Assembly (NCBI RefSeq): GCF_014161445.1
Contig: NZ_JABBXA010000003.1
Location: 1-64,000 of the forward strand
Direction of reading: 5' to 3'
DNA length: 64,000 bases
Source of the DNA: Microbispora sp. H13382
GTDB lineage: Bacteria > Actinomycetota > Actinomycetes > Streptosporangiales > Streptosporangiaceae
Of the stretch, positions 1 through 10,280 are shown piece after piece (the first letter of the stretch is position 1; every line of letters starts with the position of its first letter). The notes under the pieces were generated by a model. It did not search any database, was not told where the DNA came from, and saw only the letters and a program-made list of their open reading frames with translations. The translations under genes were made by a program, and so were the position numbers.

Positions 1-140
1 CAGCGGATCCCGTCGATCAACTGCCGCTTGCTGAACAGTGACGGCCGCCCAGACCGCTTCGGCGCTGGCAGCAGCGGCTCCAGCACCGCCCACTGGGCGT
101 CGGTCAGATCGAACCGCCTCGTCACCGCTAAGGTGTCCAC
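1..140 (-). mobile_element. IS5-family transposase, N-terminal part, cut by window edge
   Basis: Read on the minus strand from a GTG at 140 (or a second GTG at 125), the frame stays open to the window edge and encodes about 46 residues. It contains RRFDLTDAQWAVLEPLLP followed by GRPSLFSKRQLIDGIRW, the typical beginning of IS5-like (IS1031/IS427-type) actinobacterial transposases. The rest, including the DDE catalytic core, lies outside the window. Completeness and the distal inverted repeat cannot be judged. The family call rests on recognition of this N-terminal motif and is strong; the choice between the two GTG starts is open. Confidence 0.8.
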
Positions 141-194
141 GAGGTCTCCGGTCTTCGGTTTGTCTTGGTCGATCAACCAAATACCGGAGACCTC
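141..194. repeat. Inverted repeat upstream of the IS5-like transposase, probable element end
   Basis: A perfect 12-bp inverted repeat (GAGGTCTCCGGT at 141-152 and its complement at 183-194) flanks a smaller nested repeat (TTGGT 165-169, ACCAA 176-180). It sits immediately upstream of the transposase start, where the terminal region and promoter of an IS5-type element would be. It could be a transposase-binding or transcription-shielding hairpin. Which base is the last of the element cannot be decided without the other end. Confidence 0.5.
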
Positions 195-628
195 TTGCGT
201 TGTCGATCTACGACCTCTCCGACTCCCGCACCGCCGCGGACTTCGATACAGGCCCTAGGGGCGCCGGAGAGCGCGCCGCCGCCTGCCGGACGCGGGGATC
301 CCGCGCCGAGGCGGCGGTCGCCCAACGGCTCCGGCTCCACCGCCCGTGGAACCCTTCGGCGCGCGAACCCTCGGCTCGCGAACCCCGCGCGATGCCGGTC
401 GGGCCGCGTCGAAGAGTTTCTCCCGGGCGCGGGACCGCTGCGGCCGCCGCGGGACGGCAGGTGAAACGTCACGCAGGCAGCCGCGTTCGTGCCCGCCGGG
501 CGCTCGGCGTGGATCGACGGGGCCGGCCGAGAATCTTGATCTACGCCGTAAAGGCCGGCTCGTGTCCCACCACACCGGGGTCCGCGCGGGCGGCGAGATC
601 GTCGGCCGGGATTGTCGGCGAGGCCCAG
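195..628. other. Intergenic stretch without a recognisable gene
   Basis: About 430 bases between the insertion element and uvrC. Open frames exist on both strands, as expected from the GC content, but none shows a ribosome-binding site, a family motif or convincing codon usage. A long minus frame covering this stretch runs on through uvrC and is a shadow of it. I see no RNA gene here. Confidence 0.5.
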
Positions 629-641
629 TAGTCTTTGGGTG
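629..641 (+). promoter_or_regulatory. Possible -10 element for a leaderless uvrC transcript
   Basis: TAGTCT at 629-634 ends seven bases before the GTG at 641, which has no Shine-Dalgarno-like sequence in front of it. That spacing would place the transcription start on the start codon, the common actinobacterial leaderless arrangement. No good -35 hexamer is visible, so this is tentative. Confidence 0.3.
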
Positions 642-2596
642 TGGCGGATCCGGCAACCTATCGACCGGCGCCCGGATCGATCCCCGAGTCGCCAGGCGTC
701 TATCGCTTCCGCGACCCGGGCGGCCGGGTGATCTACGTGGGCAAGGCGAAGAGCCTGCGGCAGCGGCTCAACTCGTACTTCGCGGACTTCGCCGGCCTGC
801 ACCCGCGGACGCAGACGATGCTCACGACCGCGGCGTCCGTGGACTGGACGGTGGTCGGCACCGAGGTCGAGGCGCTCCAGCTCGAATACTCCTGGATCAA
901 GGAGTTCGACCCCCGGTTCAACGTCAAGTACCGCGACGACAAGTCGTACCCGTACCTGGCCGTGACGATGGGGGAGGACTTTCCCCGGGTGCAGGTGATG
1001 CGCGGGGCCAAGCGGAAGGGCACCCGCTACTTCGGCCCCTACTCGCACGCCTGGGCCATCCGGGAGACCGTCGACCTGCTGCTGCGCGTCTTCCCCGTGC
1101 GGACGTGCTCGGCCGGGGTCTTCAAGCGGGCGGGGCAGATCGGCCGTCCCTGCCTGCTGGGATACATCGACAAGTGCTCGGCGCCCTGCGTCGGCCGGGT
1201 CACCCCCGAGGAGCACCGCGCGCTCGCCGAGGACTTCTGCGACTTCATGGCCGGCAACACCGGCCGCTTCATCAAGCGGCTGGAGCGCGAGATGCGCGAC
1301 GCGGCGGCCGTGGAGGAGTACGAGCGGGCCGCGCGGCTGCGGGACGACATCCAGGCGCTGCAACGGGCCCTGGAGAAGCAGACCGTCGTGCTCGGCGACG
1401 ACACCGACTGCGACGTGATCGCCCTCGCGGAGGACCCGCTGGAGGCGGCCGTCCAGGTCTTCTACGTGCGCGGCGGCCGGATCCGCGGGCAGCGCGGCTG
1501 GGTGGTGGACAAGGTCGAGGAGGCCGCCCCCGGCGAGCTGGTGGAGCAGTTCCTGCTCCAGATGTACGGCGAGGCGACGATCCCCCGCGAGATCCTCGTG
1601 CCGGCGCGGCCGCCGGACGAGACCGCGCTGATCGAGCTGCTGAGCGAGCAGCGGGGCTCCCGCGTCGACCTGCGCGTTCCCCAGCGCGGTGACAAGAAGA
1701 GCCTCATGGAGACGGTGGAGCGCAACGCCAAGGAGTCGCTCGCCCAGCACAAGCTGCGCCGCGCCAGCGACCTGACCACGCGCAGCCGGGCTCTGCAGGA
1801 GATCGCCGACGCCCTCGATCTCGACCAGGCGCCGCTGCGGATCGAGTGCTACGACGTGTCGCACATCCAGGGGGAGAACGTCGTGGCCTCGATGGTGGTC
1901 TTCGAGGACGGCCTGGCCCGCAAGAGTGAGTACCGCCGCTTTTCCATCAGGACCGCGGACGGCGACGTCGCCTCGATATACGAGGTCATCTGCCGGCGGT
2001 TCAAGCGCTACCTGGAGGAGCGGGCGGAGACGGGCGAACTGGACGCCGACGTGGACGACGCGGGCGAGCGCGAGGCCGGGCACGGGGCCGGGACGCCGAT
2101 CGACCCGGAGACCGGCCGTCCGCGCAAGTTCGCCTACCCTCCCAACCTCGTGGTGGTGGACGGCGGCCCGGCGCAGGCGGCGGCCGCCCAGCGCGCCCTC
2201 GACGAGCTCGGCATCGACGACGTCGCCGTGTGCGGCCTGGCCAAGCGGCTGGAGGAGGTGTGGCTGCCCGGCGACGACCAGCCCGTGATCCTGCCGCGCA
2301 GCAGCGAGGGGCTTTACCTGTTACAGCGCGTCCGTGACGAAGCGCACAGGTTCGCCATCACCTACCATCGGACGAAGAGGTCGAAATCGCTCAAAGAGAG
2401 CGCGCTCGACCAGGTGCCGGGTCTGGGCCCGGCACGCCGTCAGGCCCTGCTGCGTCACTTCGGCTCGGTGAAGCGGCTGCGGGAGGCGAGCGCGGAGGAG
2501 ATCCGCGAGGTCCCCGGCATCGGCCGCGCGACCGCCGAGGCCATCGTCGCGGCGCTGCGCGGTGAGAGCCCGTCCCCGGCGGGGCAGGGGTCGTGA
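641..2596 (+). CDS. uvrC: UvrABC system protein C (excinuclease subunit)
   Basis: Makes the dual incisions on either side of UvrB-bound DNA lesions in nucleotide excision repair, in the cytoplasm. The N-terminal GIY-YIG nuclease is visible (GVYRF near residue 19, [13 protein letters not shown] near 31). It is followed by four cysteines (RTC, RPC, DKC, APC, about residues 155-180) matching the iron-sulfur ligands reported for UvrC, and a UVR helical hairpin near 216-248. The RNase H-like 5'-nuclease domain contains [10 protein letters not shown], and tandem helix-hairpin-helix motifs lie at the C-terminus (VPGLGPARR and VPGIGRATA). An acidic, glycine-rich insertion near 465-500 is common in actinobacteria. 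Length, 651 residues, is normal. GTG 641 is preferred over an in-frame TTG at 635. Confidence 0.97.
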   Translation: MADPATYRPAPGSIPESPGVYRFRDPGGRVIYVGKAKSLRQRLNSYFADFAGLHPRTQTMLTTAASVDWTVVGTEVEALQLEYSWIKEFDPRFNVKYRDDKSYPYLAVTMGEDFPRVQVMRGAKRKGTRYFGPYSHAWAIRETVDLLLRVFPVRTCSAGVFKRAGQIGRPCLLGYIDKCSAPCVGRVTPEEHRALAEDFCDFMAGNTGRFIKRLEREMRDAAAVEEYERAARLRDDIQALQRALEKQTVVLGDDTDCDVIALAEDPLEAAVQVFYVRGGRIRGQRGWVVDKVEEAAPGELVEQFLLQMYGEATIPREILVPARPPDETALIELLSEQRGSRVDLRVPQRGDKKSLMETVERNAKESLAQHKLRRASDLTTRSRALQEIADALDLDQAPLRIECYDVSHIQGENVVASMVVFEDGLARKSEYRRFSIRTADGDVASIYEVICRRFKRYLEERAETGELDADVDDAGEREAGHGAGTPIDPETGRPRKFAYPPNLVVVDGGPAQAAAAQRALDELGIDDVAVCGLAKRLEEVWLPGDDQPVILPRSSEGLYLLQRVRDEAHRFAITYHRTKRSKSLKESALDQVPGLGPARRQALLRHFGSVKRLREASAEEIREVPGIGRATAEAIVAALRGESPSPAGQGS

Positions 2597-2834
2597 CATG
2601 CCCGCGCGAGCACGGCGGCATGTCACGTCGCGGCCAGGGCGGCTGGCAGGGCACCATGGGAGTTGCCCGGCATGGCGGTGGCGCGATCAGGTGAAGAGGT
2701 GTCATGCTCCGGCACCAGAGAGTCCCCCGCGGGGGACGCGCCAGGTTCCCGGCGGCCGTTCCGGCCGCGGGCGCGGACGCGGATGGGGCTGACATTGGGC
2801 GAGCTGACATGGGCGGCAAGGCGGTGAGCGGGCG
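2597..2834. other. uvrC-rapZ intergenic region with a perfect palindrome
   Basis: No convincing gene. A 16-bp perfect palindrome, GTCCCCCGCGGGGGAC, lies at 2722-2737. A short near-duplication (gctgacatTgggcg then gctgacatGggcg, about 2788-2817) lies just before rapZ. Either could act in transcription termination or control of rapZ, but nothing decides this. Confidence 0.4.
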
Positions 2835-3704
2835 ATGAGCACGACAGAGCCGGCATTCGTGGTGATCACTGGGATGTCGGGGGCGGGGCGCAGCACCGCC
2901 GCGAAGTCTCTGGAGGACCTCGGCTGGTACGTGATCGACAACCTGCCGCCGGGGCTGCTGTCCTCGCTCGCCGAGGAGGCCGGCCGGGTGAACATGGCGA
3001 CCGACCGCGTCGCGGCCGTGGTCGACGTGCGCAGCCTCGCCTTCACCACCGACCTCAACGCGGCGATCGAGGAACTCGACGGGCGCGGCGTCGGCGTCCG
3101 GGTCGTGTTCCTGGAGGCGAGCGACGAGGAACTGGTCCGCAGGTTCGAGAACGTCCGGCGGCCCCACCCCCTGCAGGGTGACGGGCGGCTCGTCGACGGG
3201 ATCGACCGTGAGCGCGGCATCCTGCGCGAGGTCCGCGCCAACGCCGACCTCGTCATCGACACGTCCCTGCTGAACGTCCACGAGCTGCGCAAGAAGATCG
3301 TGTCGTTCTTCGGCGGCGAGGACCGGCCCGGGCTGAAGGTCAACGTGGTGTCCTTCGGCTACAAGTACGGCCTGCCGGTCGACGCCGACCTCGTCGTGGA
3401 CTGCCGGTTCCTGCCCAACCCCCACTGGGTGCCGGAACTGCGGCCCATGAACGGGCTCGACGCCGCCGTGCGCGACTACGTGCTCAGCCAGCCGGGTGCC
3501 AAGGAGTTCCTCGACGGATACGAGGAGGTCTTCGGCGTCGTGGCCGCCGGATACACGCGCGAGGGCAAGGGCTACGCCACCCTCGCCGTGGGCTGCACCG
3601 GAGGCAAGCACCGCAGCGTCGCGATGGCCGAGCAGCTCGGCGCGCGCCTGCGCGAGCGCGGCATGGACGTCCAGGTCAGCCACCGGGACGTGGGCCGCGA
3701 GTGA
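2835..3704 (+). CDS. rapZ: RNase adapter protein RapZ (P-loop nucleotide-binding protein)
   Basis: 289 residues, the family's usual length. The Walker A loop GMSGAGRS lies near residues 13-20, and the conserved C-terminal segment GCTGGKHRSVAMAE near 255 belongs to the domain that senses glucosamine-6-phosphate in the E. coli protein. There RapZ guides RNase E to the small RNA GlmZ. Actinobacteria lack that small RNA, so the role here is not established. The gene heads the widely conserved rapZ-yvcK-whiA group, which links it to cell-envelope and developmental physiology. Start is ATG 2835, with only a weak purine stretch upstream. Confidence 0.95.
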   Translation: MSTTEPAFVVITGMSGAGRSTAAKSLEDLGWYVIDNLPPGLLSSLAEEAGRVNMATDRVAAVVDVRSLAFTTDLNAAIEELDGRGVGVRVVFLEASDEELVRRFENVRRPHPLQGDGRLVDGIDRERGILREVRANADLVIDTSLLNVHELRKKIVSFFGGEDRPGLKVNVVSFGYKYGLPVDADLVVDCRFLPNPHWVPELRPMNGLDAAVRDYVLSQPGAKEFLDGYEEVFGVVAAGYTREGKGYATLAVGCTGGKHRSVAMAEQLGARLRERGMDVQVSHRDVGRE

Positions 3705-3838
3705 CGGCTTCCGGCCGCCGCGCGGCGGGGGTGGTCCCCTCAGGGCGTAGCGTGGCGGGCACCGGCCGGTAACGGGTCCGGGCCCGCACCGCGGCCGTCG
3801 AGGAGCGCGCCCGGTCCCGGTCGCGTGACCGGAAGGGC

Positions 3839-4945
3839 GTGACAGATCAGCACGACGTGAGCGCCACGGCTCCGCAGAGCGGTGCTCGTGGCGCGGCGAG
3901 GAGGACGATGAAGGACCCCGCCGCGGAGGCCGCGGACCCCCCCGTCCCTCGACATCCCCCGAAGTCCCCCACCCCCGGCAGTCCGATGTTCCCCCAGCAG
4001 TTCGAGACCGCCGCGAGCGGTCCCAGGGTCGTCGCGCTCGGCGGCGGCCACGGCCTCTACGCCTCCCTGTCGGCCCTCAGGACCGTCACCGACGACCTGA
4101 CGGCCGTGGTGACGGTCGCCGACGACGGCGGCTCCAGCGGACGCCTCAGGCGCGAACTGGGGGTGCTGCCGCCCGGTGACCTGCGGATGGCGCTCGCGGC
4201 CCTGTGCGGCGACGACGAGTGGGGCAAGACCTGGAGCGAGGTCGTCCAGCACCGTTTCAGGAGCGAGGGCGAGCTGCACGGCCACGCCGTCGGCAACCTG
4301 CTCATCGTCGCGCTCTGGGAGCTGCTGGAGGATCCCGTCGTCGGCCTGGAGTGGGTGGGCCGGCTGCTCGGTGCGCACGGCCGCGTGCTGCCCATGGCCT
4401 CCGTGCCGCTCGACATCCAGGCGGAGGTCGAACTGGACGGGCTGATCACGACGGTGCGCGGGCAGGTCGCCTGCGCGCTGACGCCCGGGCGGGTTCGCTC
4501 CATCTCGCTGCTGCCGTCCGACCCTCCCGCCTGCCCCCAGGCGATCGAGGCGATCGAGGCGGCCGACTGGGTGGTGTTCGGGCCGGGCTCCTGGTTCACC
4601 AGCGTGCTGCCGCATCTCAAGGTGCCCGGGCTCGCCCGGGCGCTGCACGAGACGAGCGCCAGGCGGCTGGTGATCCTCAACCTCGCGCCGCAGGCGGGGG
4701 AGACCGACGGCTTCTCACCCGAACGGCACCTGGAGGTGCTCAGGGAGCACGCCCCCGCGCTGCTCGTCGACGCGGTGGTCGCGGACGGTGCGGTGGTCGC
4801 CGACCCGAGGGCGCTGGAGAAGGCGGCGGCGTCGATGGGCGGCCGGGTCGTTTTGGCCGATGTGGCCGCCTCTGACGGATCCGCACGCCACGACGGACCA
4901 CGTCTTGCCGCTGTCCTGGATGAGATTTTCCGCGAGAAGCGGTGA
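3839..4945 (+). CDS. yvcK: Gluconeogenesis/cell-wall factor YvcK (CofD-like, UDP-sugar-binding)
   Basis: Member of the YvcK/CofD-like family; B. subtilis YvcK binds UDP-sugars and is needed for growth and shape on gluconeogenic substrates. Family motifs are ALGGGHGLYASL near residue 66 and VADDGGSSGRLR near 93, with GNLLIVALWE in the middle. The family proper begins near residue 60. The preceding Pro/Ala-rich stretch is either a disordered extension or an over-long start: GTG 3839 is given, while ATG 3908 or ATG 3986 would give a more typical length. It lies between rapZ and whiA, and its stop is 63 bases before the whiA start. Confidence 0.92.
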   Translation: MTDQHDVSATAPQSGARGAARRTMKDPAAEAADPPVPRHPPKSPTPGSPMFPQQFETAASGPRVVALGGGHGLYASLSALRTVTDDLTAVVTVADDGGSSGRLRRELGVLPPGDLRMALAALCGDDEWGKTWSEVVQHRFRSEGELHGHAVGNLLIVALWELLEDPVVGLEWVGRLLGAHGRVLPMASVPLDIQAEVELDGLITTVRGQVACALTPGRVRSISLLPSDPPACPQAIEAIEAADWVVFGPGSWFTSVLPHLKVPGLARALHETSARRLVILNLAPQAGETDGFSPERHLEVLREHAPALLVDAVVADGAVVADPRALEKAAASMGGRVVLADVAASDGSARHDGPRLAAVLDEIFREKR

Positions 4946-5008
4946 TTGCGTGCGCACAAGGTGCGAGAGACTGGCGGGCAGAGTCTGTTTGGGGGAGGAC
5001 ACGCGCTG

Positions 5009-5989
5009 ATGGCCATGACGGGTGTGGTGAAAGACGAGCTGAGCCGCCTTCCGGTGCTCAAGCCATGCTGCCGGAAGGCGGAGGTGTCCACGCTGCTGCG
5101 GTTCGCCAGCGGGCTGCACCTGGTGGGCGGGCGCATCGTGATCGAGGCCGAGCTCGACACCAACGCCACCGCCCGCAGGCTGATCAAGGACATCGGCGAG
5201 GTCTTCGGGCACAAGGCCGAGGTGCTGGTCCTGGCCCCCGCGGGGCTGCGCAAGGGCTCGCGCTACGTCGTGCGCGTCTACAAGGACGGCGAGGCGCTGG
5301 CCCGGCAGACCGGTCTGATCGACAACCACGGGCGTCCCGTGCGGGGGCTGCCCCGGCAGGTCGTCTCCGGGGCCACCTGCGACGCCGAGGCGGCCTGGCG
5401 GGGCGCGTTCCTCGCGCACGGGTCGCTGACCGAGCCGGGCCGGTCGATGTCGCTGGAGGTGACCTGCCCCGGCCCCGAGGCGGCGCTCGCCCTGGTCGGC
5501 TCGGCCCGGCGGCTCAAGATCCACGCCAAGGCCCGCGAGGTGCGCGGCGTCGACCGCGTGGTGGTGCGCGACGGCGACGCGATCAGCGCGCTGCTGACCC
5601 GGCTCGGCGCCCACGACAGCGTGCTGGCCTGGGAGGAGCGGCGGATGCGCCGCGAGGTGCGGGCCACCGCCAACCGCCTGGCCAACTTCGACGACGCGAA
5701 CCTGCGCAGGTCGGCCAGGGCGGCCGTCGCCGCCGGGGCGAGGGTGCAGCGGGCGCTGGAGATCCTCGGCGACGAGGCTCCCGAGCACCTCGTGATCGCC
5801 GGTCGGCTGCGGGTGGAACACAAGCAGGCGTCCCTGGAGGAGCTCGGCCAGATCGCCGACCCGCCGCTGACCAAGGACGCCATCGCCGGGCGCATCCGGC
5901 GCCTGCTCGCCATGGCCGACAAGCGCGCCCAGGACCTCGGTATCGCCAACACCGAGGCCAACCTCACCGCCGACATGCTCACCCAGTAG
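5009..5989 (+). CDS. whiA: Sporulation transcription factor WhiA
   Basis: 326 residues with the two-domain WhiA build: an N-terminal LAGLIDADG-like fold (homing-endonuclease derived, no longer cutting DNA) and a C-terminal helix-turn-helix ([18 protein letters not shown], then [11 protein letters not shown]). In Streptomyces WhiA acts with WhiB at promoters of sporulation-septation genes such as ftsZ. The start is ATG 5009 because a strong GGGGGAGG at 4991-4998 stands at the right distance and the product begins [15 protein letters not shown], like its relatives. An in-frame GTG at 4946 lacks such a site. Confidence 0.97.
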   Translation: MAMTGVVKDELSRLPVLKPCCRKAEVSTLLRFASGLHLVGGRIVIEAELDTNATARRLIKDIGEVFGHKAEVLVLAPAGLRKGSRYVVRVYKDGEALARQTGLIDNHGRPVRGLPRQVVSGATCDAEAAWRGAFLAHGSLTEPGRSMSLEVTCPGPEAALALVGSARRLKIHAKAREVRGVDRVVVRDGDAISALLTRLGAHDSVLAWEERRMRREVRATANRLANFDDANLRRSARAAVAAGARVQRALEILGDEAPEHLVIAGRLRVEHKQASLEELGQIADPPLTKDAIAGRIRRLLAMADKRAQDLGIANTEANLTADMLTQ

Positions 5990-6008
5990 CAGTCCGCCTT
6001 CCGGTGCC

Positions 6009-6027
6009 GTCCCCGGCCGCCGGGGAC
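6009..6027 (+). terminator. Probable terminator hairpin after whiA
   Basis: GTCCCCGGC at 6009-6017 and GCCGGGGAC at 6019-6027 form a very stable GC hairpin 20 bases past the whiA stop. There is no U-run, as is usual in actinobacteria. Confidence 0.5.
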
Positions 6028-6175
6028 GCGTCGCCATGCCGTCCCCGGCGGCCCGATCGCGCTCGGCGTACGCCGGGCCGGCGGTCCCGCGGAACGGGGT
6101 ACGGCCGGGTCCGCGCCATGGGAAAGGGCCCGCTCACCGGCCTGTCCGGCCTGACACGCCGTCAAAGTACGGCCC

Positions 6176-6191
6176 GGTGGTCTACACCAAT
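6176..6191. promoter_or_regulatory. DasR-like operator (dre) candidate upstream of gap
   Basis: TGGTCTACACCA at 6178-6189 differs at one position from the TGGTCTAGACCA core of the DasR-responsive element described in Streptomyces. It is an imperfect palindrome about 90 bases before the gap start, where a GntR-family repressor could act. No DasR gene is present in the window. Confidence 0.4.
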
Positions 6192-6204
6192 TTGGGTCCG
6201 ATAA

Positions 6205-7280
<1,076 letters not shown>

Positions 7281-7281
<1 letters not shown>

Positions 7282-8468
7282 TGATCGGAATCGACGAGCT
7301 CGACGTGAAGGGCCGGCGCGTGTTCGTGCGCGCCGACCTCAACGTCCCCCTCGACGGGGAGACGATCACCGACGACGGCCGCATCCGGGCGTCGGTGCCG
7401 ACGATCAGGAAGCTGGTCGAGCGCGGCGCGAGGGTCGTCGTCGCCGCCCACCTCGGCCGCCCCAAGGGCTCGGTCACGCCGAAGTACTCGCTCGCCCCGG
7501 TCTCCCGGCGGCTGGCCGAGCTGCTCGGTGAGGACGTGGCGTTCGCCGCCGACGTGGTGGGCGAGTCCGCGCAGAGCGTGGTGGCGGGCCTGCAGGACGG
7601 GCAGGTCGCCCTCCTGGAGAACCTGCGCTTCGAGCCGGGCGAGGAGTCCAAGGACGACGCGGTCAGGGGCGAGTTCGCCGACAAGCTGGCCGCCCTCGCC
7701 GAGCTCTACGTCGGCGACGGCTTCGGCGCGGTGCACCGCAAGCACGCCAGCGTCTACGACCTGCCCAAGCGGCTGCCGCACGCGGCCGGCGACCTGGTCC
7801 TCGCCGAGGTCGAGGTGCTGCGCAAGCTCACCGAGGACCCGGCCAGGCCGTACGTCGTCGTGCTGGGCGGCGCGAAGGTCTCCGACAAGCTCGGCGTGAT
7901 CGCGAACCTGCTGTCCAAGGTCGACCGCCTGCTCGTCGGCGGCGGCATGGCCTACACCTTCCTGAAGTCGCAGGGCCACGAGGTGGGCAAGTCGCTGCTG
8001 CAGGAGGACCAGATCGACCAGGTCAAGGGCTTCCTCGACGAGGCGGCCTCCCGCGGGGTCGAGCTGGTGCTGCCGGTGGACGTGCTGGCCGCCACGGAGT
8101 TCGGCGCCGACGCGCCGTACGAGGTCGTGGACGCCACCGCGATCCCGGCCGACCGCGAGGGCCTGGACATCGGTCCCCGCACCCGGGAGCTGTTCGCCTC
8201 GAAGCTGGCCGACGCCCAGACGGTGTTCTGGAACGGCCCGATGGGCGTGTTCGAGTTCGAGGCGTTCTCCGGCGGCACCCGCGCGGTGGCCGAGGCGCTG
8301 GTGAGCTCCGAGGCGTTCACCGTGGTCGGCGGCGGCGACTCGGCGGCGGCCGTGCGCAAGCTCGGCCTGCCCGAGGACGGTTTCTCGCACATTTCCACCG
8401 GTGGCGGCGCGAGCCTCGAGTATCTCGAAGGCAAGACGCTGCCCGGACTCGCGGCGCTGGAGGAGTAG
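7281..8468 (+). CDS. pgk: Phosphoglycerate kinase
   Basis: Transfers the acyl phosphate of 1,3-bisphosphoglycerate to ADP, the first ATP-yielding step of glycolysis. 395 residues. Substrate-binding RADLNVPL near residue 18 and HLGRPKG near 61, the ENLRF motif near 113, [10 protein letters not shown] near 195, and the nucleotide-loop motif GGGDSAAA near 354 are all in place. The start ATG overlaps the gap stop by one base, and the stop abuts the tpiA ATG directly, which is consistent with one glycolytic operon in strict stoichiometry. Confidence 0.98.
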
Positions 8469-9248
8469 ATGGCTCGCAAGCCGCTGTTCGCCGGCAACTG
8501 GAAGATGAACCTCAACCACCTCGAGGCCATCAACCTGGTGCAGAAGCTGGCGTTCACGTTGACCGACCGCGACTACGACAAGGCGGACGTGGCGGTCATC
8601 CCGCCGTTCACCGACCTGCGTAGCGTGCAGACGCTGGTGGACGCGGACAAGCTCCGCATCACCTACGGCGCGCAGGACCTGTCGACGCAGGACTCCGGGG
8701 CGTACACCGGGGAGATCTCCGGGGCCATGCTGGGCAAGCTCGGCTGCACGTACGTGCTCGTGGGGCACTCGGAGCGGCGGCAGTACCACGCCGAGGACGA
8801 GGCGCTGTGCAACGCCAAGGTCAAGGCCGCCTACCGGCACTCGCTGACGCCTATCCTGTGTGTGGGTGAAGGGCTGCCGGTGCGTCAGGAGGGCCGCCAC
8901 GTCGAGCACACGCTGGCGCAGCTCGACGGCGCACTGGAAGGCGTCCCCGCCGAGCAGGTGAAGTCCATCGTGATCGCGTACGAGCCGGTCTGGGCGATCG
9001 GCACCGGCGAGGTCGCCACGCCGAAGGACGCCCAGGAGGTCTGCGGCGCCATCAGGACGCGACTCGCCGAGCTCTACGGTGACGATGTGGCCTCTGTTGT
9101 CCGTATCCTTTACGGTGGCTCGGTGAAGTCGGACAACGTCGCCGGCATCATGGCGGAGGCCGACATCGACGGCGCCCTCGTGGGAGGGGCCAGCCTCGAC
9201 GCGGTCGAATTCGCCAAGATCTGCCGATTTGGCGAGACCGCCGGCTAG
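8469..9248 (+). CDS. tpiA: Triosephosphate isomerase
   Basis: Interconverts dihydroxyacetone phosphate and glyceraldehyde-3-phosphate. The 259-residue TIM barrel shows the catalytic lysine in GNWKMN (K12), the electrophile His100 in VGHSERR, and the base Glu172 in [11 protein letters not shown]. The phosphate-gripping LYGGSV and VGGASL motifs are near the end. The GGAGG ribosome site lies inside the last codons of pgk, and the ATG follows the pgk stop without a gap. Third gene of the gap-pgk-tpiA operon. Confidence 0.98.
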   Translation: MARKPLFAGNWKMNLNHLEAINLVQKLAFTLTDRDYDKADVAVIPPFTDLRSVQTLVDADKLRITYGAQDLSTQDSGAYTGEISGAMLGKLGCTYVLVGHSERRQYHAEDEALCNAKVKAAYRHSLTPILCVGEGLPVRQEGRHVEHTLAQLDGALEGVPAEQVKSIVIAYEPVWAIGTGEVATPKDAQEVCGAIRTRLAELYGDDVASVVRILYGGSVKSDNVAGIMAEADIDGALVGGASLDAVEFAKICRFGETAG

Positions 9249-9372
9249 CTGAGCCGTTTGGGGGGTGCGACTTGACAACAGGTCGTACCCTCGAAGAACA
9301 CAACTGAATCGTCACGCCGATGGCATCGTGCACAACGCGTCGTGCACGCCCGGACATAGGAACAGGTCTACG

Positions 9373-9603
9373 GTGACAATCGGAATCTCCATCGCCCTCA
9401 TCCTGTCGAGCGCTCTGATGGTGCTGCTCGTCCTGCTCCACAAGGGCAAGGGCGGCGGTCTGTCGGACCTGTTCGGAGGCGGCTTCTCGTCGTCCTTCGG
9501 TGGTTCGTCGGTGGTGGAACGCAACCTGGACCGCCTCACCATCATCACGGGCATCGTCTGGTTCGTCTGCATCATCGCGCTGGGCCTGCTGCTCAAGCCG
9601 TAG
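9373..9603 (+). CDS. secG: Preprotein translocase subunit SecG
   Basis: A 76-residue inner-membrane protein of the SecYEG channel that assists SecA-driven export. Two hydrophobic segments (ISIALILSSALMVLLVLL near 4-21 and LTIITGIVWFVCIIALGLLL near 53-74) flank a glycine-rich cytoplasmic loop with LFGGGFSSSFGG, the usual SecG signature. Start is GTG 9373 with AGGAACAGG just upstream; an earlier in-frame codon at 9265 adds a polar stretch unlike SecG. The position after tpiA is conserved in actinobacteria. Confidence 0.95.
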   Translation: MTIGISIALILSSALMVLLVLLHKGKGGGLSDLFGGGFSSSFGGSSVVERNLDRLTIITGIVWFVCIIALGLLLKP

Positions 9604-9678
9604 CGGACGGCCTGCGGCCACGCGTGACAGAGATTCATCTCCCCCCGTCCGCGGGGCGATCGAGCAAGGAGTTCTTCG

Positions 9679-10026
9679 GTGGGTAGTGGCAACGCGATCC
9701 GTGGCAGCCGAGTCGGCGCTGGCCCCATGGGAGAGGCCGAACGCGGCGAGGCCGCCCCCCGTGTGCGGGTCTCGTTCTGGTGCGCGAACATGCACGAGAC
9801 GCGCCCGAGCTTCGCCAGCGACGCGGCCGTCCCCGAGTTCTGGGACTGCCCGCGGTGCGGACTGCCGGCCGGGCAGGACCAGTCGAACCCGCCCGCTCCG
9901 CCGAAGAACGAGCCGTACAAGACGCACCTCGCGTACGTGAAGGAGCGCCGTAGCGACAAGGACGGCGCGCAGATCCTCGCCGAGGCGCTGGAGCGGCTGC
10001 GCTCCTCCTCCCGCCCGATCTACTGA
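9679..10026 (+). CDS. rbpA: RNA polymerase-binding protein RbpA
   Basis: Actinobacteria-specific factor that binds principal sigma factors and RNA polymerase and stabilises open complexes; it also lowers rifampicin sensitivity in Streptomyces. The 115-residue product starts MGSGNAIRGSRVGAGP, the family's basic N-terminal tail. It has a zinc-ligand set CANMH plus CPRC around a beta domain, then the linker and C-terminal sigma-interaction helix (ILAEALERLRSSS). Start GTG 9679 follows AAGGAG at 9665-9670. A strong hairpin follows the gene. Confidence 0.97.
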   Translation: MGSGNAIRGSRVGAGPMGEAERGEAAPRVRVSFWCANMHETRPSFASDAAVPEFWDCPRCGLPAGQDQSNPPAPPKNEPYKTHLAYVKERRSDKDGAQILAEALERLRSSSRPIY

Positions 10027-10040
10027 TCCGGACGACTGTC

Positions 10041-10072
10041 AAGGCCCTTCCCGCCCAGGCGGGGAGGGCCTT
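10041..10072 (+). terminator. Intrinsic-type terminator after rbpA
   Basis: AAGGCCCTTCCCGCC, a short loop and the matching GGGGAGGGCCTT form a stem at 10041-10072, 15 bases after the rbpA stop. It also meets the 3' end of the minus-strand LysR remnant and could serve both directions. Confidence 0.75.
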
Positions 10073-10280
10073 CACGTATGCGCCGGCTCCCGGTCGGCGG
10101 AGCGGTACACGGCCGTGGCGATGTGGGCGAACGAGCGGATCAGCGGGTTGGCGTCGGCGCTGTTCCAGGCCAGGACGAGGCGGCTGGGCGGCATGTCGGC
10201 CAGCGGCACCGACGTGAGCCCCTCGGGCAGCGCGTGGGCCGCCGGCGCCAGCCCGACCGTGCCGTTCCACAGGACGGCCT
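10072..10280 (-). pseudogene. LysR-type regulator remnant (C-terminal part only)
   Basis: On the minus strand, ending at the TGA at 10072-10074, about 68 residues read like the end of a LysR effector domain: GTVGLAPAAHALPEG, VPLADMPPSRLVLAW and PLIRSFAHIATAV. The DNA-binding N-terminus and most of the effector domain are missing. Upstream of about 10270-10280 the frame stops resembling LysR and becomes the shadow of the neighbouring plus-strand gene. The junction position is approximate. A LysR regulator without its helix-turn-helix cannot function, so I call it a pseudogene. Confidence 0.6.

Noticed and set aside
173..2083. Very long minus-strand open frame through uvrC
   Set aside because: It is the antisense shadow of uvrC in high-GC DNA: composition is unnatural, there is no family motif, and uvrC on the plus strand is certain.
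9265..9372. Longer secG start at 9265
   Set aside because: The extra residues are polar and unlike SecG; GTG 9373 has the ribosome site and restores the normal 76-residue length.
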